A stretch of 9,695 nucleotides of DNA from Leptolyngbya sp. SIO4C1 (lineage in GTDB: Bacteria; Cyanobacteriota; Cyanobacteriia; Phormidesmidales; Phormidesmidaceae). The DNA lies in NCBI GenBank assembly GCA_010671975.1, contig JAAHIA010000170.1, positions 1-9,695 of the forward strand. The letters run 5' to 3'. Under the pieces are notes generated by a model that was not told the DNA's origin, searched no databases, and saw only the letters and a list, made by a program, of their open reading frames with translations. The position numbers were made by a program, and so were the translations under genes. Shown in pieces: positions 6,691 to 9,695 of the stretch. Position 1 is the stretch's first letter. Every line of letters starts with the position of its first letter.

Positions 6691-8064
6691 CTCTCCTCCG
6701 CTTCCCATTCCGAACTCCGAAACTTGATTCAGACGCACTTGCTGGCCGGGCACCAATCGGTGGACGCCGTTGGCGACAACGCGATCGCCCGTCTGCAATG
6801 TGCCGCGTACCAGGGCTCGGTTGCTTTCTTGATGCAAAATCTCGACGGATTGGGGCTGTATCTCAAAACGGTCTTCCCTGTCCTCGGTCGGCACGATTAA
6901 GTAGGCACTCCACAGGCCGCGAATGTCTTGGGTGAGGGCTGAGGTAGGTATCCAGATGCCTTCAGTGGGAACAGTTTCGGCAATTTCGGCTCGCACAGTC
7001 TGACCGGGATTGATGTGGGGAACTGCTGCCCGGTCGAGCTGCAGCACGACCACTTGGGTACGGGTTTCGGGATCGACTTCGGGGAGAACGGCGGTGACGG
7101 TTGCTTCGTAGCGATCGCCATTCAGCGTGACGGTTTGGGTATCGCCAGGCTGTAGCCGACTCACGGTGGTCGTCGGCATGCCAATACGGGCTTCGAGAGC
7201 CGCGTCTTCGACCAAACGAACGACCGACTGACCTGCGCCGACGACGGTCCCCTCATCCACTTTGCGAGAAGACACAATGCCGGCAAAGGGCGATCGCAGC
7301 GTGCTCTTCTGAATATTGACATCCACACCAGCGATGGCGGCGTCGAGCTGCTGCACCACCGCCTGCTGTGCTCGAATTTGCTCAGGGCGAGTGCCGTTGC
7401 GCAGTTCCTCCAATCGGCTCCGGGCTTCCTCTAATTGAGCCTGCAACGCGCCTTGGCCATAGGTAAACTCGTCCAACGTTTCTTTAGAAATCGCCCCCTG
7501 TTCGTAGAGAAACTCTCGCCGTTCTCTCTGAGTCCGCTGCAGCGCTAAGTCTTGCTCAAGTTGGCGAACGCTGGCTTCAGCCGCCGCGATGGCTTCGACG
7601 CGGGGTCCAGCTTCCAGTTCTGCTAATACTGCCAATGCTTGAGCTTGATCCGCTTCCAGCTGCTGGCGCTGGGTTTGCAAGTTACGGGTGTCAAGTTGGG
7701 CGAGGGGTGTGCCGGCAGTGACGAGATCGCCTTCCTGCACTAAGACGGTTTCCAGCTCGCCACTGCGCTCAAAGCCCAAATCGCTGGCGCGCAGCGCCGC
7801 CACTTCGCCCGTGTAAGTGCGCGTCGTCTCATAGCCATCAACGGCTTCGACCGTCAACGTTTCGACCGTCAACACCGTCGACTCATTGACTTCAATGGCT
7901 TCAGGGCTGACAAACTGCATTCTAACGACGGGAATGCCGATTAACAGGAGGAGAGCGATGGCTCCTGCGCCCATTGCCTTTTTCGGATGCTGACGGATTG
8001 ACGCCAACACCTTTTTAGCCCGAAGACTATCGGTAGGCCGTGAGGGTGAGGAGTGAGAAGTCAT
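6676..8064 (-). CDS. RND efflux periplasmic adaptor (membrane fusion protein)
   Basis: HlyD/AcrA-type adaptor linking the RND permease to an outer-membrane channel. From ATG 8064 it is 462 residues: cytoplasmic N-terminus, one anchor helix (about 31-47, GAGAIALLLLIGIPVV) with no lipobox cysteine, first lipoyl half (GELETVLVQEGDLVTAGTPL, about 102-121), a long alpha-helical hairpin (about 126-248, rich in E, Q, L), second lipoyl half with STLRSPFAGIV (254-264), then beta-barrel and membrane-proximal domains. An upstream in-frame TTG at 8085 is possible, but ATG 8064 is preferred: CGAGG lies four bases before it. The pump gene follows 104 bases downstream, so the two form an operon, probably repressed by the divergent TetR. 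The end LSF-stop is heptamer repeat sequence, so the original C-terminus may have been different. No outer-membrane partner is present in the window. Confidence 0.92.
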   Translation of the reverse strand: MTSHSSPSRPTDSLRAKKVLASIRQHPKKAMGAGAIALLLLIGIPVVRMQFVSPEAIEVNESTVLTVETLTVEAVDGYETTRTYTGEVAALRASDLGFERSGELETVLVQEGDLVTAGTPLAQLDTRNLQTQRQQLEADQAQALAVLAELEAGPRVEAIAAAEASVRQLEQDLALQRTQRERREFLYEQGAISKETLDEFTYGQGALQAQLEEARSRLEELRNGTRPEQIRAQQAVVQQLDAAIAGVDVNIQKSTLRSPFAGIVSSRKVDEGTVVGAGQSVVRLVEDAALEARIGMPTTTVSRLQPGDTQTVTLNGDRYEATVTAVLPEVDPETRTQVVVLQLDRAAVPHINPGQTVRAEIAETVPTEGIWIPTSALTQDIRGLWSAYLIVPTEDREDRFEIQPQSVEILHQESNRALVRGTLQTGDRVVANGVHRLVPGQQVRLNQVSEFGMGSGGEVLSF

Positions 8065-8102
8065 AAAACCTCGACGAAATAACAACGCATCTCAAATAAG
8101 TT

Positions 8103-8112
8103 CAAACGTTTG
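8103..8112. promoter_or_regulatory. TetR operator candidate upstream of the fusion protein gene
   Basis: CAAACGTTTG is a perfect 10-bp palindrome 38 bases before the fusion protein ATG. It shares the AAACG half-site with 3316-3327 and 8253-8264. On the - strand a weak promoter (TTGCCC, 18 bases, TAAAAA) lies just upstream, so a bound repressor would sit near the transcription start. The promoter match is poor and the role is inferred. Confidence 0.5.
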
Positions 8113-8252
8113 CTTGATTTTTATTCTAGAAAGACCAGCCTGGGCAATCGCAGCCTAGGCAAAAGGCTAGCAAGGCACTGGATGGCAATTCTCAGGCTAA
8201 AATAAAATGGCGGCATACCGCCTGACACTCAAACAAGCGCTTGATAGTATTA

Positions 8253-8264
8253 AAACGTACGTTT
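8253..8264. promoter_or_regulatory. Perfect TetR-type palindrome in the divergent spacer
   Basis: AAACGTACGTTT is a perfect 12-bp palindrome between the divergent fusion protein and TetR genes, the usual place for a TetR-family operator. With 3316-3327 it defines the form AAACG-NN-CGTTT. A second perfect palindrome, CAAGCGCTTG, lies ten bases to its left (8234-8243). Confidence 0.6.
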
Positions 8265-8296
8265 GAAAAAACTGCAAGGCTCAGATACCTGTCAGT

Positions 8297-8321
8297 GCTT
8301 CATAAGTCTTGCTTCATAAGT
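8297..8321 (+). repeat. 11-bp direct repeat upstream of the TetR gene
   Basis: GCTTCATAAGT occurs at 8297-8307 and again at 8311-8321, one and a half helical turns apart in register (14 bp). It could bind an activator or be a chance duplication. AGGCTCAG is also repeated around it (8277-8284 and 8335-8342). Confidence 0.5.
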
Positions 8322-8370
8322 TTTTGAAACTTTGAGGCTCAGGAAATCTTGCGTACTATGGAAATTGATC

Positions 8371-8382
8371 GGACGTTTGAAC
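8371..8382 (+). promoter_or_regulatory. Operator half-site next to the TetR start codon
   Basis: GGACGTTTGAAC ends four bases before the TetR ATG. It shares ACGTTTGAACT with the reverse complement of the site at 8103-8112. A weak promoter (TTGAGG at 8332-8337, 16 bases, TACTAT at 8354-8359) would place the site just after the transcription start, fitting autorepression. Confidence 0.35.
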
Positions 8383-8385
8383 TGA

Positions 8386-9009
8386 ATGACGACTGCCACT
8401 ACGACTGACACCAAAACCCAAATCCTGGATGTTGCTGAACGCCTTATCGCCGAGAAAGGCTTTACCGGTACCACGCTCCGCAATATCGTGAGCGAGGCCG
8501 ACGTTAACCTGGCTGCGGTTCACTATCACTTTGGCTCTAAGGAAGAATTGTTCCGCGCTATCGTCCGCCGCATTGCCGTGCCTTTAGTTGAGCGCCAGCT
8601 TGACATGCTCGAACAGCTCAGAAAAACAACCGATCCTCCTTCAGTCGAAGAATTGCTAACTGCCTTCCTGACGCCGCCGCTGGAATTGGTGATGGGCGAC
8701 GAGCACTATCGAATCGTTCGAGCCCAGTTTATGGGGCGTTGCCGCGCCGAGCCAGAACCTGTTCAAAAGATTGCTCACGAAGAATTTAGTCCCAACGTAG
8801 AGCCATTCTTAGATGCCCTACAGCGATCGCTGCCCGACCAGTCGCGATCGCAACTTCTCTGGAAGCTAGATCTGGTCATTGCATCCCTGATTCGAGTACA
8901 GATTGGGGCGGGCAAACCTGGCGCTTTACTCGAAAGCCTGCAACCGCAAGATGTGCAGGCCACCATCCAAAAGCTTGTGGCCTTTTTAGCAGCAGGCATG
9001 CGGAGCTGA
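8386..9009 (+). CDS. TetR/AcrR-family transcriptional regulator
   Basis: Dimeric repressor of 207 residues, standard TetR length. The N-terminal DNA-binding domain is clear: KTQILDVAERLIAEKGFTGT (10-29), then the helix-turn-helix TLRNIVSEADVNLAAVHYHF (30-49) with the typical recognition helix ending HYHFGSKEELF. The C-terminal ligand and dimer domain (about 60-207) is helical and not specific enough to name a ligand. An in-frame TGA directly precedes ATG 8386, so no longer start exists; no clear ribosome binding site is visible, so translation may be weak or leaderless. It is transcribed away from the adaptor-pump operon, the standard layout for a local efflux repressor, and matching palindromes flank it. 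HIP1 sites and base use match its neighbours. Confidence 0.93.
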   Translation: MTTATTTDTKTQILDVAERLIAEKGFTGTTLRNIVSEADVNLAAVHYHFGSKEELFRAIVRRIAVPLVERQLDMLEQLRKTTDPPSVEELLTAFLTPPLELVMGDEHYRIVRAQFMGRCRAEPEPVQKIAHEEFSPNVEPFLDALQRSLPDQSRSQLLWKLDLVIASLIRVQIGAGKPGALLESLQPQDVQATIQKLVAFLAAGMRS

Positions 9010-9029
9010 CAGACCCAGACTTAGGCAGG

Positions 9030-9128
9030 CTACTCTCCATTTTCGTCTTCGCAATATTCCACCTCCAAAGCCGCATCCTGCAGCGAGGCAATCGGTATGT
9101 GCTTCACTTCGCGCTGCATTATGGGCAT
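9030..9128 (-). CDS. Doubtful small ORF, 32 codons
   Basis: Reads MPIMQREVKHIPIASLQDAA and then LEVEYCEDENGE to a TAG at 9030-9032; ATG 9119 is an alternative start. The acidic end and codon choice look more like protein than random sequence, but no ribosome binding site is clear and I recognise no family. It converges on the TetR gene with 20 bases between stops. It could equally be the tail of a decayed gene. Confidence 0.2.
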   Translation of the reverse strand: MPIMQREVKHIPIASLQDAALEVEYCEDENGE

Positions 9129-9395
9129 TCATCTGGGCATGGCTCCCCCAGCGCTGCTGTATCGCGAAGTATCCAAGGCGCGATCGCGTCGATTGCAGTT
9201 TGAGACGGGTATAGCATTGCCCATCGCACTATGAATCATGTTGAGTGTCCCGAAAAATGACCGTGTATCTGGAAACCGCGCAGACTGAGCCGCCGCCGCC
9301 TGAGCGCAGCGAAAGCTTTAGCCCCGGCTCCCAGATCGCGCCTCTCAGATGTAGTGCTAACCCTCCCCACAGCAGGCCACTTTCTAAGCCATGCT

Positions 9396-9531
9396 GGTAG
9401 GTAGCAGTTTCCCCTTTCGCCCTATGCTTTGGCCCACCATTATCGCTATAACGACTCTGATAGCGCTCGACATAGCCACATATGATCGCGCGTCTTCAGA
9501 GCCAGGTTGCGAATAGCGAGTCCTACCTACC
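9396..9531. repeat. 9-bp inverted repeat pair spanning 136 bp
   Basis: GGTAGGTAG (9396-9404) and CTACCTACC (9523-9531) are exact reverse complements with 118 bases between. The interior has no ORF. This is compatible with a small non-autonomous element or a structured RNA, but flanking target duplications are not obvious. Confidence 0.3.
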
Positions 9532-9601
9532 GCCTTGACCGGTGCAGTCGGTCAGAATCTGTAGCCAGGAGTTATTGTCAAATGTGGTGTATCTAGCATC
9601 A

Positions 9602-9695
9602 TCAGGCGACCTTCTGCAACGGGTCTAAATCAGTATCAGTCTCCTCAGCTCGAATACCATCTTTGAATGAGACACCTTCAATCACCTCGGCTAGA
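9602..9695 (-). CDS. C-terminal end of an unidentified protein (30 codons visible)
   Basis: The - strand is open from the right window edge to TGA at 9602-9604, reading LAEVIEGVSFKDGIRAEETD and then TDLDPLQKVA. The composition is protein-like and the frame runs unbroken to the edge. The tail vaguely recalls the ends of some cyanobacterial transposases, but that is an impression, not an identification. Everything upstream lies outside the window. Confidence 0.45.
   Translation of the reverse strand, partial: LAEVIEGVSFKDGIRAEETDTDLDPLQKVA

Larger units (their letters stand above)
9010..9601. other. Stretch without a convincing gene
   Basis: No long frame exists on either strand. It holds a doubtful small ORF (9030-9128, - strand), a 47-codon frame at 9257-9400 on the + strand without a ribosome binding site, one HIP1 site (9180-9187), a 9-bp inverted repeat pair (9396-9404 with 9523-9531) and a smaller one, CGCTAT (9444-9449) with ATAGCG (9460-9465). 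No terminator with a T-tract follows the TetR gene. It may be decayed coding sequence, but I recognise no family in it. Confidence 0.5.

Noticed and set aside
8065..8085. TTG start of the fusion protein at 8085
   Set aside because: ATG 8064 has a CGAGG ahead of it; the seven extra residues add nothing typical of the family.
8775..9091. Two - strand frames of 70-75 codons under the TetR gene
   Set aside because: Antisense shadows of the TetR coding sequence with no family resemblance.
9257..9400. 47-codon + strand ORF beginning MTVYLETAQTEPPPP
   Set aside because: No ribosome binding site, no recognised family, low-complexity proline run; at most a decayed gene start.
1..9695. CRISPR array, tRNA or rRNA
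   Set aside because: No regularly spaced repeats with unique spacers and no cloverleaf or rRNA signature seen; only short tandem heptamers and small in-gene repeats are present.

Overview
The window is cyanobacterial. The octamer GCGATCGC (HIP1), hugely over-represented in cyanobacterial genomes, occurs at least eleven times across genes and spacers (for example 586-593, 1915-1922, 3483-3496 as two overlapping copies, 4175-4182, 4875-4882, 5642-5649, 6781-6788, 7111-7118, 8823-8830, 9180-9187). The sbtA-sbtB pair and an intergenic heptamer repeat are also typical of cyanobacteria. I cannot name the species.

Left part, + strand: the end of an unidentified gene (1-156) with its own hairpin terminator (186-217), then a long AT-rich leader, then sbtA (716-1852; sodium-dependent bicarbonate transporter) and sbtB (1988-2305; its PII-like regulator). 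This is an inorganic carbon uptake and control unit. Two things stand out: the central cytoplasmic loop of SbtA carries small tandem repeats, and SbtB ends before the usual C-terminal CGPxGC redox loop.

Middle and right part, - strand: a membrane fusion protein gene (6676-8064) followed by an RND pump gene (3314-6571), then the wreck of an FAD-dependent aromatic monooxygenase (2400-3296) that has lost two internal blocks and its C-terminus. A TetR regulator gene (8386-9009, +) diverges from the fusion protein gene. Palindromes of the form AAACG-NN-CGTTT, or half-sites of it, lie upstream of the fusion protein gene, in the divergent spacer, just before the TetR start and, most tellingly, over the stop codon of the pump gene, immediately upstream of the dead monooxygenase. 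The simplest reading is one drug- or toxin-responsive TetR regulon of pump plus modifying enzyme, from which the enzyme has since been lost. The periplasmic half of the pump is present, but no TolC-type outer membrane gene lies in the window.

Right end (9010-9695): mostly without convincing genes. It holds one or two doubtful short ORFs, a pair of 9-bp inverted repeats about 118 bp apart, and the last 30 codons of an unidentified gene entering from the right on the - strand.
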